Source of the DNA: Bacteroidota bacterium
Lineage (GTDB): Bacteria > Bacteroidota > Ignavibacteria > UBA10030 > UBA8401
NCBI GenBank assembly: GCA_008933835.1
Contig: WBUG01000007.1
Span: forward strand, 1 to 64,000
Length of the DNA: 64,000 nt
Direction: 5' to 3'
The notes under the pieces: model-generated
Databases searched by the model: none
Told to the model about the DNA's origin: nothing
Seen by the model: the letters and a program-made list of their open reading frames with translations, nothing else
Shown here: positions 26,056 through 39,379 of the stretch, one piece after another
Layout of the letters: each line of letters begins with the position of its first letter
How positions within the stretch are numbered: the first letter of the stretch is position 1
Position numbers and translations under genes: made by a program

Positions 26056-29000
26056 ATGAAATCCACCATCCCCGCAATGCTGCTGCTGACCGCGGCGGCG
26101 CTTCTCTGTGCGCCCGCCCTCTCCGCCAATGAGCCGGGGGGTGTCCGCACCGGCCGGCCGCTGTCGCAGTACACCCACGAGTACTGGACCACCGCAGCGG
26201 GGCTTCCGCAGAACTCGATCACCTGCATGACCCGCACGCCGGACGGCTACCTCTGGGCCGGCACACAGGAAGGGCTCGTCCGCTTCGACGGCGTCCGCTT
26301 CACGGTCTTCGACAAACAGAACACCCCCGCTTTCCGGAACAACTTCATCAGCACCTTGTACGTGGACCGGCGCGGTACGCTGTGGATCGCCACGTACGAC
26401 GGCGCTCTCATCTCGTACGCCGGAAAACGCTTCACCGCCGCGGAACGGGACCCGTTCTTCGAAGGAACGCACGTCCGCGGCATGCTGGAGGACACACGCG
26501 GCCGCTTCTGGTACGCGGTGCGGGGGAAAGGAGTGCTGCGCACGGCGGACGGGGCGCGGACCGTGTTCGACGCCTCCTCCGGACTGCGGAACAACGAGAC
26601 ATGGACCTTCGCGGAGGATTCGCGGGGACGCGTGTGGGTCGCCACCGAAGAGGGGATCGCCGTCATCGCGGACGACACCGTCATCACGCTGACGGCGCGC
26701 GACCGGCTCATCAGCGACATCGTCAGCGACATCGCCCCGGGTCCGGACGGCATGATGTGGATCGCCACCAACATGGGGGTGATGACCCTTCCCGCCGACC
26801 TTTCCCGCCGCGGCGGAAGCGTCTATACCAGGGAGCAGGGCCTGCCGCACCGGATCGCGTACGGTCTGGCGGTGCAGCCCGACGGCTGCGTCTGGACCGG
26901 AACGCGCGACGGCGTGGCGATGATCAGCGGAGGGACGGTGACCGCGTACACGGAGCAGGACGGCCTGTCGTACGGACATGCCGGCTGCATCGTGACCGAC
27001 GCCGAAGGGAACGTCTGGATCGGTACGGACGGCGGCGGGCTCAACCTGCTGCGTCACGGTCTCTTCACCGTCTTCACGGCGAAGAACGGGCTGCCGGACG
27101 ACATCGTCTGGACCACGTACGAGGATGCGCAGCGGCGGATGTGGATCGGCACGGACCGCGGTCTGGCGGTGTACGGCCGCGACCGGACGCGTCCGGAGGC
27201 CGTCTACACGAAGAACGAGGGACTGTTCGACAACGAAGTGTACTCGGTGGCGGTGGACCGTTCCGGCGCCGCCTGGGTGGGAACGGTGAACGGACTGAAC
27301 CGCATCGTCAACGGACGGGTGACCGGCGCGGAACCGGCGTCGAAAACGGAGGGGATCATCGTCAACACCGTCATCGCCGATGCACGCGACCGCGTCTGGG
27401 CCGGCACGACCGGCAGCGGCATCCTGCTCTTCGAGCGCGGACGGCTGACGAAGACGTACTCGACGGCGAACGGACTGAGCAGCGACTACATCAATTCGCT
27501 CACGGAGGACCGGCAGGGACGCATCTGGGCCGGCACGGACGGCGAGGGGGTCTGCGTCATCAGCGACACCGGCGTCGTGACCTACACGCAGCGCGACGGG
27601 CTCGGCAGCGGTTACGTGCACGCGGTGCAGGTGGACCCGGACGGCACGGCGTGGATCGTGACGTTCGACAACGGCGTGACCCGGTTCCGCGACGGACGCG
27701 GGAGCGTCATCAACGCGTCGCGCGGCCTCCTCGCCGACGCCCTCTTCACCGTGGTGGAGGACGCGTACGGCACGATGTGGTTCACCTCCAACCGCGGTCC
27801 GTTCCGTGTGGCGAAGGAGGAACTGCAGCGGGCCGCGGACGGAACGCTGGCCGCGGTCTCGTGCGTGTCGTACGGCACCGAAGACGGACTGAGGAGCGTG
27901 GAATGCAACGGCGGCGTGCAGCCCTCCGCCTGGCGCGCGCACGACGGCACGCTCTGGTTCTCCACCGCGAAAGGGGCCGCCGTCATCGATCCCGCGGAGC
28001 GCCGCATGAGCGCCCCGCCCCCGCCGGTGGTGTTCGAAGAGATGGTGGTGAACAGCCAGACGTCGTACACGGAGGAGGGGGTCTCGGTGCCCGCCGGGAA
28101 TGAACGGTACGAGTTCCGCTTCACCGGCATCAGCTTCGGCAATCCGTCGCGGGTCACCTTCAAGGTGAAACTGGAGGGGTACGACAAGGAGTGGGACAGT
28201 CTCGGCACGCGTCGCTCCGCGTACTACACGCATCTTCCCCCCGGCACGTTCACGTTCCGCGTGGTGGCGGTGAACGGCGACGGCGTGCCGAGCGACCAGG
28301 AGGCGCGCTTCACCTTCACCCGCGAGGCGCACTTCCACGAAACAGCGGCGTTCTACGCGGTGCTCATCGCCGCCCTCACGCTGCTCGCCGTGCTGCTCCA
28401 CCGCCTGCGCCTCGGAGCCGTCACCCGGCGGCAGCGGCTGCTCGAACGGCAGGTGGAACAGCGGACGAAGGACCTGCGGACGGAACGCGAACGGGCCGAG
28501 CAGCTGCTCAACGAATCGGTGCAGCAGCGCGCCATCGCGGAGAACGCGAACACGATGAAGTCACAGCTGCTGGACATGGTGGCGCACGACCTCAAGACCC
28601 CCCTCGTCTCCGTCATGACGTTCATCCGCGAACTGCAGTCCCTCCCCACCCTCACCGACCAGGCGAAGGAGGACATCTTCTTCATCCAGCGCAGCACCGA
28701 ACGGATGGTGAAGCTCATCAACGACCTGCTCAACGTCTCCGCCATCGAGAGCGGCACCATCCGCTTCCGGATGGAACCGGTGAACCTGGTGGACGTCGCC
28801 GGAATGACGGTGGACGGCATCCGCACCATCGCGGAGCGGAAGAACCAGATGCTCTTCTTCCTTCCGGCCTCGACGGGTCCGTGCATCGTCAACGCCGACA
28901 GCGGCCGCATGCAGGAGGCGATCGAGAACCTCATCAACAACGCCATCAAGTACTCCCCCTCGGGTTCCGAGATCGTCGTGAGCGTGGAGCGGCGCGGCGA

Positions 29001-29235
29001 CTCCGTGTTCTGCTGGGTGAAGGACAACGGCCCCGGCATCGCGCCGGAGGACCGCGAGCGTCTCTTCCAGAAGTTCCAGGTCCTCTCCGCGCCGCCGACG
29101 GACGGCGAACGTTCCACGGGCCTCGGCCTCGCCATCGTGAAAGAGATCGTCCTCGCGCACCAGGGACGCGTCTCCGTGGAGAGCGAACAGGGAGGCGGCA
29201 GCCGGTTCGTCATCGAACTCCCGGCGCACGACTGA
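26056..29235 (+). CDS. Two-component propeller sensor histidine kinase
   Basis: A 1059-residue membrane kinase. After signal peptide MKSTIPAMLLLTAAALLCAP come about twelve to fourteen Reg_prop beta-propeller repeats (pattern D..G.LW.GT..GL..), forming two seven-bladed periplasmic propellers (residues about 40-640), then a Y_Y_Y domain (about 665-750, ending FTFRVVAVNGDG), one membrane helix (about 763-783), a coiled coil, a HisKA domain with MVAHDLKTPL (His844) and a HATPase_c domain with NLINNAIKYSPSG, DNGPGIA and GLGLAIVKEI. It lacks the receiver and AraC domains found in hybrid versions, so a separate regulator is needed; the LytTR protein upstream is one candidate. The ligand is unknown, often a glycan in related systems. 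Confidence 0.94.
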   Translation: MKSTIPAMLLLTAAALLCAPALSANEPGGVRTGRPLSQYTHEYWTTAAGLPQNSITCMTRTPDGYLWAGTQEGLVRFDGVRFTVFDKQNTPAFRNNFISTLYVDRRGTLWIATYDGALISYAGKRFTAAERDPFFEGTHVRGMLEDTRGRFWYAVRGKGVLRTADGARTVFDASSGLRNNETWTFAEDSRGRVWVATEEGIAVIADDTVITLTARDRLISDIVSDIAPGPDGMMWIATNMGVMTLPADLSRRGGSVYTREQGLPHRIAYGLAVQPDGCVWTGTRDGVAMISGGTVTAYTEQDGLSYGHAGCIVTDAEGNVWIGTDGGGLNLLRHGLFTVFTAKNGLPDDIVWTTYEDAQRRMWIGTDRGLAVYGRDRTRPEAVYTKNEGLFDNEVYSVAVDRSGAAWVGTVNGLNRIVNGRVTGAEPASKTEGIIVNTVIADARDRVWAGTTGSGILLFERGRLTKTYSTANGLSSDYINSLTEDRQGRIWAGTDGEGVCVISDTGVVTYTQRDGLGSGYVHAVQVDPDGTAWIVTFDNGVTRFRDGRGSVINASRGLLADALFTVVEDAYGTMWFTSNRGPFRVAKEELQRAADGTLAAVSCVSYGTEDGLRSVECNGGVQPSAWRAHDGTLWFSTAKGAAVIDPAERRMSAPPPPVVFEEMVVNSQTSYTEEGVSVPAGNERYEFRFTGISFGNPSRVTFKVKLEGYDKEWDSLGTRRSAYYTHLPPGTFTFRVVAVNGDGVPSDQEARFTFTREAHFHETAAFYAVLIAALTLLAVLLHRLRLGAVTRRQRLLERQVEQRTKDLRTERERAEQLLNESVQQRAIAENANTMKSQLLDMVAHDLKTPLVSVMTFIRELQSLPTLTDQAKEDIFFIQRSTERMVKLINDLLNVSAIESGTIRFRMEPVNLVDVAGMTVDGIRTIAERKNQMLFFLPASTGPCIVNADSGRMQEAIENLINNAIKYSPSGSEIVVSVERRGDSVFCWVKDNGPGIAPEDRERLFQKFQVLSAPPTDGERSTGLGLAIVKEIVLAHQGRVSVESEQGGGSRFVIELPAHD

Positions 29236-29254
29236 GCGCGCCGCACCTTCCGGC

Positions 29255-30112
29255 ATGTACCGCTCCACCGTCACCGGTCTCCTTCGCCTCTTCCGTTTCG
29301 AACTCCCCTTCGCCGCGGCCGCGTGCGTCGTGCTCGGGCAGTTCCTCGCCCTGGACGGCCTTCCGCCGATGCCGGCCCTGCTGCTGGCGCCGCTGAGCAT
29401 CTTTTGCATCTCCGCCACCGCCCTCATCCTCAACGACTGTTTCGACGTCGAGACGGACCGCGTCAACGCGCCGCACCGGCCCATCCCGTCCGGTCAGGTC
29501 TCCGTCCGGTCGGCGGCGCTGCTCTCCGCGGCGGTCGCGCTGGCGGGACTCGCCGCCGCCGCCGTACTGGGGGCGGCGATGCTCGCGCTCGTCGCCGCCG
29601 TGTGGGCCGTCGGCGTTCTCTATAATTGGCGCTTCAAGCGGACCGGTCTTCCGGGGAATCTGATGGTCGCCTTCTCGGTGGGGATGACGTTCGTCGCGGG
29701 AGGGGTGTCGGTGGACCGGCCGTGGAGCGGCGCGGTGTGGTGGTTCGCCGCCATCGCGTTCCTGATGGACCTCGGCGAGGAGATCGCGGCGGACGCGATG
29801 GACGCCGACGGCGACCGTCTCATCGGGTCGCGGTCGCTCGCGCTGCGGTACGGACGGCGGACGGCGCTCCGCATCAGCGCCGGCGTCTTCGCCCTTCTGC
29901 TGGCGGTGAGCACGGCGCCGCTCTTCGCGGGGGAGCTCGACCCGGCGTCGCTCCTTCCCATCGCCGTCATGGACACGGTCCTCGTCGTCTCGCTCAAACG
30001 GCTCCTCTCCCCCGCCCCCGCCGATCCGCGCGGCGACATCCGCCGCATCTACCTCGGCGGTCTGGCCGCTGTGCTGCTGTACATCGCGCTGCGCGCCGCC
30101 CTCCTGTTCTGA
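29255..30112 (+). CDS. UbiA-family prenyltransferase
   Basis: A 285-residue integral membrane enzyme with eight or nine helices. The first Asp-rich motif is NDCFDVETDRVNAPHRPIPSG (about residues 65-85) and the second is DLGEEIAADAMDADGDR (about 170-186), the usual two magnesium-diphosphate binding sites. LYNWRFKRTGLPGNLMVAFSVG is also characteristic. Family members transfer prenyl groups to aromatic rings or to glycerol phosphate in quinone and lipid synthesis. The DxxxD spacing and short RPIPSG form resemble geranylgeranylglycerol-phosphate/heptaprenyl-type members more than UbiA itself, but the substrate cannot be fixed. It starts 19 bases after the kinase gene. Confidence 0.88.
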   Translation: MYRSTVTGLLRLFRFELPFAAAACVVLGQFLALDGLPPMPALLLAPLSIFCISATALILNDCFDVETDRVNAPHRPIPSGQVSVRSAALLSAAVALAGLAAAAVLGAAMLALVAAVWAVGVLYNWRFKRTGLPGNLMVAFSVGMTFVAGGVSVDRPWSGAVWWFAAIAFLMDLGEEIAADAMDADGDRLIGSRSLALRYGRRTALRISAGVFALLLAVSTAPLFAGELDPASLLPIAVMDTVLVVSLKRLLSPAPADPRGDIRRIYLGGLAAVLLYIALRAALLF

Positions 30113-30127
30113 ACCTCCCGAAACGAA

Positions 30128-30160
30128 GCATCCCCGTCCTGAGGCCAGAGACGGGGATGC
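30128..30160. terminator. Hairpin between convergent UbiA-type and ccmF genes
   Basis: A perfect 11-base stem (GCATCCCCGTC / GACGGGGATGC) around an 11-base loop lies between two convergent genes. No long T run follows on either strand, so it may act with factor help or as a transcript 3'-end stabiliser. Confidence 0.6.
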
Positions 30161-30186
30161 GGTGTGCCGGGGAGGCGGTGCGGGGA

Positions 30187-32415
30187 TCAGACGGTGTCGG
30201 CGCGTTTGCGGCGCTGAATGGAGAGGACGAATCCGGTCAGCACCAGCAGCGTGCCGACCCACACAAGACTGATGAACGGTTTGATGCTCGCCTCGATGAC
30301 GAGCGTCTCTTTGGCCGCGAGCGCCGGCATGTTCCCGCGGTCCGCGAGGGTGAACTGCACCGCCGAGCGGCCGTCCCCCATCCCGCCGATGTTCAATCCC
30401 TTCAGTTCGATGCGCGTGCCGAGCAGTTTCGAATCCGCGCCGTTGTACTCCGGCCGGCCTCCCCCCATCACCACCGTGGGGACCACCCGTTCCTTCTCCT
30501 TCCCTTTCGTGATGTCCAGAACGATGCCCACCTTCATGCCGCTTCCCGATGAGGAGGCGTCATGGCTCGTCATGTCGAACGCGGAGAACGCGATGACCGC
30601 GCCGTTCACCGTCACGCTCTCTTCTTTGTGCAGCACGATGGTCCCCGAAGCGTCGGCCTCCGCCTGCTCCAGTCCGGACGGCGTGATGTAGATGTCGTGC
30701 GTGAGGAACGATTCGATGTCCGGGTTCCGCATCACCCCCTGGTTCTCCGTATCGAACATCACCGGATGCAGTTCCCTCCCGCTCCCCTCCTTCGTCACGC
30801 TCACGGTGAAGCGCGTCTTGTGCCCTTCCGTCACGTCGCGGCCGGTGTAGGTGACGGTGTACCCGAACGCCTGCTGCGGAACTCCCTGTTCGAGCATCAT
30901 CGTCCGTTCCTCGTTGAAGAGTCCGGAGACGATGGCGCCGACGAAGAAGACCGCCAGACCGGCGTGCGCCAGCTTGCCCCCCATCAGCCGGTAGTCGCCG
31001 CGGACCGTCATGTACATCAGTTCGAGGTTCACGGAGAGCGCGAAGAACGCCGCGAAGACGAAGAGGAGGTACGACGCGTCCCACGTGCTGAGCACGCCGA
31101 CGCCGAGCGCCGCCGAGAGGGCCGACGCGAGATGCTTCCACGACTTCTCCTTCAGGAACATCCCGTCCTCCTGGTCCCACCGCACCAGCAGGCTGTAGCC
31201 GATGAGCAGCGACATCGCGATGGCGATGGGAATGTGCATCGTGTTGTAGAACGACGGGTCCACCGTGGTGGTCGAGACGATGGGAAGGCTCGTGCCGAAG
31301 AAGACCACGGCGGCGCTGACCGCGAGCACGAGCGCTCCGGCGGAGAGGGCGAACTCCCGCGTGAGCCAGTGCATCGGCGAGACCCCCGCCTTCAGCTCCG
31401 CCCGGCGGAGGAAGAAGAGTCCGAAGCCCAGCAGCGCGGAGCCGCCGAGGTAGACGAGCAGCAGTCCGTACACCAGGGTGCCCGGGTCCGTGAACGAGTG
31501 CACCGACGAATCGCCGAGCACACCGCTGCGGGTGAGGAAGGTGGAGTAGATGACGAGCAGGTACGACAGGATGGCGAAGACGAAGTTGGTACGGACCAGT
31601 TTGCCGGTCCGCTGCTGCACCAGCATGGTGTGGAGCAGCGCCATCAGCACGATCCACGGGATGAGCGACGAGTTCTCCACCGGGTCCCAGCCCCAGTAGC
31701 CGCCCCAGCCGAGCACGCCGTACGCCCAGTACGCGCCGAGCATCAGACCCGCGCCGAGCGAGAGGCCCGAGAAGAGCACCCACGGCAGGGCGCTGGAGAG
31801 CCACGTCTGGTACTCCCGGCGCCAGAGCGCCGCGAGCCCGAAGGCGAACGGGACCGCGGTGGCGGCGAAGCCGATGAAGAGGACCGGCGGGTGGATGACC
31901 ATCCAGAAGTTCTGCAGCAACGGATTGAGCCCCTTGCCGTCGTTCGGGACCTCCGGCGGCGAGATCTGTCCGGGGAAGTGGGCGTAGATGCTCTCGAAGG
32001 GGGACTTCGTCGTCATCAGCAGCACGAGGAAGGACTGCATCAGCAGGAAGAGCGGCATCACGTGCGCTTCGAGCTTCCGCTTCTTCGTGTAGCGGAAGAG
32101 GAAGAGACTGAGGACGGACGAGACGAGCGCCCAGAAGAGGAAGCTCCCCTCCTGTCCCGCCCAGAAGGTCGACACGAGCAGGAAGGGCGAGAGGTCGCGT
32201 GAACTGTAGCTCCACACGTAGGCGTTCGTGAAGTCGTGCGTGAGGATGTCGGTCATCAGCACCGCCGACGCGGTGAGGATGCCGGCGGTGGTGACCAGCA
32301 GGCCGATGCGCCCCTGCGCGACGCGCTTCGTGTCGCCGTTGGCGGCGCGGAGGTACGACAGGATGGAGAGCAGGCCGCCGAAGAGCGCGAGATACAACGC
32401 GAACGTTCCGAGCAT
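30187..32415 (-). CDS. ccmF: Cytochrome c maturation haem lyase CcmF
   Basis: A 742-residue polytopic membrane protein that attaches haem to apocytochromes c on the outer face of the membrane. It has about fifteen helices. The family hallmark is the tryptophan-rich WWD-type motif in GVLGWGGYWGWDPVENSS (about residues 225-242), with haem-ligating His candidates in MVIHPPVLFIGF and elsewhere. A periplasmic beta domain follows (GYTVTYTGRDVTEGHKTRFTV...) before the last helix (ISLVWVGTLLVLTGFVLSI). It is divergent from the HD-domain gene. The nearby nrfHA genes encode nine covalently bound haems that would need such a lyase. Other ccm genes are not in the window. Confidence 0.93.
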   Translation of the reverse strand: MLGTFALYLALFGGLLSILSYLRAANGDTKRVAQGRIGLLVTTAGILTASAVLMTDILTHDFTNAYVWSYSSRDLSPFLLVSTFWAGQEGSFLFWALVSSVLSLFLFRYTKKRKLEAHVMPLFLLMQSFLVLLMTTKSPFESIYAHFPGQISPPEVPNDGKGLNPLLQNFWMVIHPPVLFIGFAATAVPFAFGLAALWRREYQTWLSSALPWVLFSGLSLGAGLMLGAYWAYGVLGWGGYWGWDPVENSSLIPWIVLMALLHTMLVQQRTGKLVRTNFVFAILSYLLVIYSTFLTRSGVLGDSSVHSFTDPGTLVYGLLLVYLGGSALLGFGLFFLRRAELKAGVSPMHWLTREFALSAGALVLAVSAAVVFFGTSLPIVSTTTVDPSFYNTMHIPIAIAMSLLIGYSLLVRWDQEDGMFLKEKSWKHLASALSAALGVGVLSTWDASYLLFVFAAFFALSVNLELMYMTVRGDYRLMGGKLAHAGLAVFFVGAIVSGLFNEERTMMLEQGVPQQAFGYTVTYTGRDVTEGHKTRFTVSVTKEGSGRELHPVMFDTENQGVMRNPDIESFLTHDIYITPSGLEQAEADASGTIVLHKEESVTVNGAVIAFSAFDMTSHDASSSGSGMKVGIVLDITKGKEKERVVPTVVMGGGRPEYNGADSKLLGTRIELKGLNIGGMGDGRSAVQFTLADRGNMPALAAKETLVIEASIKPFISLVWVGTLLVLTGFVLSIQRRKRADTV

Positions 32416-32502
32416 GGTGTTCCCTATTATTGAGGAAGGACTTCGAAATTCGGTTTAAAATCTCTACCTTACCCCATATTCAACAATCGTACCGGGAACT
32501 CC

Positions 32503-33129
32503 GTGCCCACGCTCGCCGACATTCTTCGATTCCTCCACCGCTCCGAACGGCTGAAAAACGAACTCCGGCACAGCTATACCTCCGAAGGACGCCGGGAAAG
32601 CGTGGCCGAACATACGTGGCGCATGGCGCTGATGGCCGTTCTGCTCGTTCCGAAACTGGACAAAAAAGTCAATTTTGAGAAACTGCTCAAAATGATTGTC
32701 ATCCATGATATCGTGGAGATCGACGCGGGGGACACGCCGGTCCCGCTCATGATGCAGAACGCCGGGATGAAGGAGGAGAAGGAGCTGCGGGAGCGCGAGG
32801 CCATCGCCGCGGTGCGCGCGGCGCTGGGAGAGACCGGCGCGGAGATCGAAGCGCTGTGGAACGAGTTCGAAGCGTGCGAGACGGCGGAGGCGCGCATCGC
32901 CGTCGCATTGGACAAGCTCGAGGTGCAGCTGCAGCACAACGAGGCGGACTTCACCACCTGGATACCGGTGGAACAGGAACTGGTGTACGCCCGCCGGCCG
33001 TACACCGCGTTCGATCCGGTGCTGGACGAACTGCGGGCGATGATCGAGACCGAAGCGGAAGCGAAGATGGCCGCCGCGGGGGTCGACGTGGAGACCGTGC
33101 GCCGACGGGCGCTCACACCGAAAGGATGA
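32503..33129 (+). CDS. HD-domain hydrolase (YfbR/HDDC2-like 5'-nucleotidase family)
   Basis: A 208-residue cytoplasmic protein with one HD domain: RRESVAEHTWRMALMA (first metal His), MIVIHDIVEIDAGDTPV (HD pair) and ALDKLEVQLQHNEADF (distal Asp). The set matches the HD_3 family, which includes 5'-deoxynucleotidases. A C-terminal extension of about 60 residues, rich in Glu and Ala, is typical of some members. Translation starts at GTG 32503 after a gggaa site. Its last bases overlap the next gene by four bases (ATGA), so both are coupled. Confidence 0.85.
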   Translation: MPTLADILRFLHRSERLKNELRHSYTSEGRRESVAEHTWRMALMAVLLVPKLDKKVNFEKLLKMIVIHDIVEIDAGDTPVPLMMQNAGMKEEKELREREAIAAVRAALGETGAEIEALWNEFEACETAEARIAVALDKLEVQLQHNEADFTTWIPVEQELVYARRPYTAFDPVLDELRAMIETEAEAKMAAAGVDVETVRRRALTPKG

Positions 33130-33899
33130 CCAACATGCTGGACAGACTGCGGCTCGACCGCCCCCTCATCTTCTTCGACACCGAGACCACCGGCATCTCG
33201 CCGGTGAAGGACCGCATCGTCGAACTGTGCGGCATCAAAGTGATGCCGGACCGGAGCCGCGCCGTGTTGGTCCGCCGGTTCAATCCCGAGATGCCCATCC
33301 CGCCGGAGGCCTCCGCCATCCACGGCATCACGGACGAGATGGTGAAGAACGAGCCGCCGTTCCGCGACGCGGTGCGCGAGGTGCGCTCCTTCTTCGCCGG
33401 CTGCGACCTGGCGGGGTACAACATCGCGCGGTTCGACGTCCCCATCCTCGCCGAAGAGTTCCTGCGCGCGGGACTGACCGAGGACCCGCTGCAGGGGGCG
33501 CGCATCGTGGACGCGATGACCGTCTACTTCAAGAAGGAACCCCGCACCCTCTCCGCCGCTCTGAAGTTCTACGCCGGCGAAGAGCTCGTCAACGCGCACT
33601 CCGCCGAAGCGGACGTGGAGGCGACCATCAAGGTGCTGGACGGACAGCTGCGCCGGTACGACGATCTGCCCGGCGAGCTCGCCCCCCTCTCCGCGCTCGC
33701 CACGCAGGAGAACGACTTCCTCGACTACGACCGGAAGTTCGGACGCGACCGCAACGGCGACATCATCTTCACCTTCGGGAAGAACAAGGGACTGAAGGTC
33801 TCCGAGAATCCCGGCATGGTGAAGTGGATGCTGGACAAGGACTTCGCCGAGCAGACCAAGCTCATCGCCCGGAAGATCCTCAGCGGGGAGATCCAATAA
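33126..33899 (+). CDS. DnaQ-like 3'-5' exonuclease
   Basis: A 257-residue DEDDh-type exonuclease: FFDTETTGISPVKDRIVELC (Exo I, Asp/Glu), IHGITDEMV, GYNIARFDVPILAEEF (Exo II Asp) and NAHSAEADVEATIKVLDG (Exo III, His and Asp). A C-terminal segment (IIFTFGKNKGLKVSENPGMVKWMLDKDF) is a common add-on of this family, found after the exonuclease domain in many Bacteroidota. It may serve in replication proofreading or RNA/DNA repair. It overlaps the HD-domain gene by four bases and both probably deal with nucleotides or DNA ends. Confidence 0.92.
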   Translation: MTNMLDRLRLDRPLIFFDTETTGISPVKDRIVELCGIKVMPDRSRAVLVRRFNPEMPIPPEASAIHGITDEMVKNEPPFRDAVREVRSFFAGCDLAGYNIARFDVPILAEEFLRAGLTEDPLQGARIVDAMTVYFKKEPRTLSAALKFYAGEELVNAHSAEADVEATIKVLDGQLRRYDDLPGELAPLSALATQENDFLDYDRKFGRDRNGDIIFTFGKNKGLKVSENPGMVKWMLDKDFAEQTKLIARKILSGEIQ

Positions 33900-34162
33900 G
33901 CGCCGAACGGAGATGAATTCCTGTCCGGCCGCATCATACCCCCCCCCGGCATCACCGCTCCGAGAAATACGACCGCAAACTCCTGTTTCCCGATTCCTAC
34001 AATTAAGACACCCCTCTCCGCCCATTTGCACAATTGAAAAGCCCCTGGTTTTAAATCTCGCTTTTTAGTCCGTTTTTCCCCCGTACCCGTAACCTCAAGT
34101 CTGGCAATCTATTTGCACTGACCGGTGGTGTATTTCACTTACACAGGAGCCTGAGATAATCA

Positions 34163-37756
<3,594 letters not shown>

Positions 37757-37769
37757 CAACGACGCAGCG

Positions 37770-37796
37770 CTCCGGCGTCCCCCGCGGACGCCGGAG
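37770..37796 (+). other. Strong intercistronic hairpin between nifJ and its partner gene
   Basis: A perfect 11-base stem (CTCCGGCGTCC / GGACGCCGGAG) with a five-base loop, 13 bases after the nifJ stop. There is no T run, so it is more likely to protect the upstream mRNA or lower expression of the downstream gene than to be a full terminator. Confidence 0.6.
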
Positions 37797-37822
37797 GCCG
37801 TCCTCAGCACGGAGAACACTCT

Positions 37823-38812
37823 ATGGACCTGACAACCACCTATCTCGGACTGAACCTCAAGAACCCCATCGTGCCGTCCGCGTCGCCGATGTCCAAGTCG
37901 GTCGGCAGCGTGCGGCTGATGGAGGACTACGGCGCCTCGGCCGTGGTGCTCTACTCCATCTTCGAGGAGCAGATCCGGCACGAGACGAAGGAACTGCACC
38001 ACCATCTCACCCAGCACGCGGACAGCTTCGCCGAGGCCACCTCGTACTTCCCGGAGGCGCATGAGTACCACAGCGGACCGGACGAGTACCTGGAGCACAT
38101 CCGGAAGCTGAAGGAGTCCGTGAGCATCCCCGTCATCGGCAGCATCAACGGCGTGACCGACGGCGGCTGGGTCGAGTACGCGAAGCTCATCGAACAGGCG
38201 GGCGCGGACGCGCTCGAACTGAACGTCTACTACATCCCGACGGACACCGCGCTCTCCAGCGACGCCATCGAGCAGTCGTACTTCGACATCGTGAAGGACG
38301 TGCGGACCCAGGTGAAGATCCCCGTCGCCGTGAAGCTCTCCCCCTTCTTCACCTCCATCCCCAACGTGGCGAAGCGGCTCGACACGATGGGCGTGAACGG
38401 ACTGGTGCTCTTCAACCGCTTCTACCAGCCGGACATCAACCTCGACACGCTGCACGTCGAGCCCGGCGTGGTGCTCAGTTCGTCCGACGCGCTGCGCCTG
38501 CCGCTGCGCTGGATCGCCATCCTCCACAAGAAGGTGAAGGCGGACCTCGCCGCCACCACCGGCGTGCACACCGCCGAAGACGTGCTGAAGCTCACCATGG
38601 CCGGCGCCAACGTCACCATGATGTGCTCGGCGCTGCTGCGGCACGGCGCGCGCAAGATCCGCGAGGTGCTCACCGGGGTCCAGCAGTGGATGGTGGAGCA
38701 CGAATACTCGTCCCTGAACGACATGCGCGGCAGCATGAGCCATGCGTCGGTGGCGGACCCGTCGTCGTTCGAACGGGCCAATTACATGAAGGCACTTCAA
38801 TCGTACATGTGA
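37823..38812 (+). CDS. Dihydroorotate dehydrogenase-like protein
   Basis: A 329-residue FMN-type TIM-barrel protein: MDLTTTYLGLNLKNPIVPSASPMS at the N-terminus, GADALELNVYYIPT, PVAVKLSPFFTSIPNVAKRL, GLVLFNRFYQPDIN, and AATTGVHTAEDVLKLTMAGANVTMMCSALL (phosphate-binding end). It resembles PyrD class 1 but lacks the standard PyrD neighbours. Proteins of this subgroup frequently sit beside nifJ, and a redox role linked to pyruvate oxidation is assumed but unproven. It follows nifJ after 66 bases and is followed by the Rrf2 regulator after seven bases. Confidence 0.9.
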   Translation: MDLTTTYLGLNLKNPIVPSASPMSKSVGSVRLMEDYGASAVVLYSIFEEQIRHETKELHHHLTQHADSFAEATSYFPEAHEYHSGPDEYLEHIRKLKESVSIPVIGSINGVTDGGWVEYAKLIEQAGADALELNVYYIPTDTALSSDAIEQSYFDIVKDVRTQVKIPVAVKLSPFFTSIPNVAKRLDTMGVNGLVLFNRFYQPDINLDTLHVEPGVVLSSSDALRLPLRWIAILHKKVKADLAATTGVHTAEDVLKLTMAGANVTMMCSALLRHGARKIREVLTGVQQWMVEHEYSSLNDMRGSMSHASVADPSSFERANYMKALQSYM

Positions 38813-38819
38813 GGGCATT

Positions 38820-39254
38820 ATGAGCGTCTTTTTCAGCAGGCAGTGCGAGTACGCGATCCAGTCGGTGATCTACCTCGCGCAGAAGAAACAGGGCGAGATG
38901 ACCACCATCAAGGAGATCTCCGGACATCTCGGCATCCCCTTCCACTTCCTCGGCAAGATCTTCCAGAAGCTGTCGCGCAAGGGGATCCTGCACTCGATGA
39001 AAGGGGTCTCCGGAGGGTTCTGGCTCGCCAAACCGGCGTCGGACATCGTCCTGATGGACATCATCGAGGCCATCGACGGCCACGAGATCGTCGATTCGTG
39101 CGTGCTCGGCTATCCGGAATGCAGCACCACCGAGCCGTGTCCGCTCCATAACGAGTGGAAGCTCTCCAAGGACCAGTTCTTCGGCGCCCTGATGAAGAAG
39201 AACGTCCTCGACATGTCGAAAGAGATCAAGAAAGGCGGGTACCTGGTCCCGTAA
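38820..39254 (+). CDS. Rrf2-family regulator with three-cysteine cluster site
   Basis: A 144-residue regulator: winged-helix domain (FFSRQCEYAIQSVIYLA, ISGHLGIPFHFLGKIFQKL, GILHSMKGVSGGFWLA) followed by Cys-x6-Cys-x5-Cys in SCVLGYPECSTTEPCP (residues about 98-112). Three cysteines in this region bind an Fe-S cluster in IscR and NsrR. NsrR senses nitric oxide, and the nitrite reductase genes nearby make that an attractive reading; cluster biogenesis or redox control of nifJ is the alternative. The gene is only seven bases after the DHODH-like gene, so it is transcribed with the nifJ operon. Confidence 0.92.
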   Translation: MSVFFSRQCEYAIQSVIYLAQKKQGEMTTIKEISGHLGIPFHFLGKIFQKLSRKGILHSMKGVSGGFWLAKPASDIVLMDIIEAIDGHEIVDSCVLGYPECSTTEPCPLHNEWKLSKDQFFGALMKKNVLDMSKEIKKGGYLVP

Positions 39255-39379
39255 CACGGACCGGCGCGAACGATGACCGGTGGGTGATACCTCCTCCTCC
39301 TGTGTATCGTGACACTGGTTGTCGTTCGCGCACCCCGCTTTTTTTTCGCCCAACAATCAGACAAAATGCTCTTGAAGCC

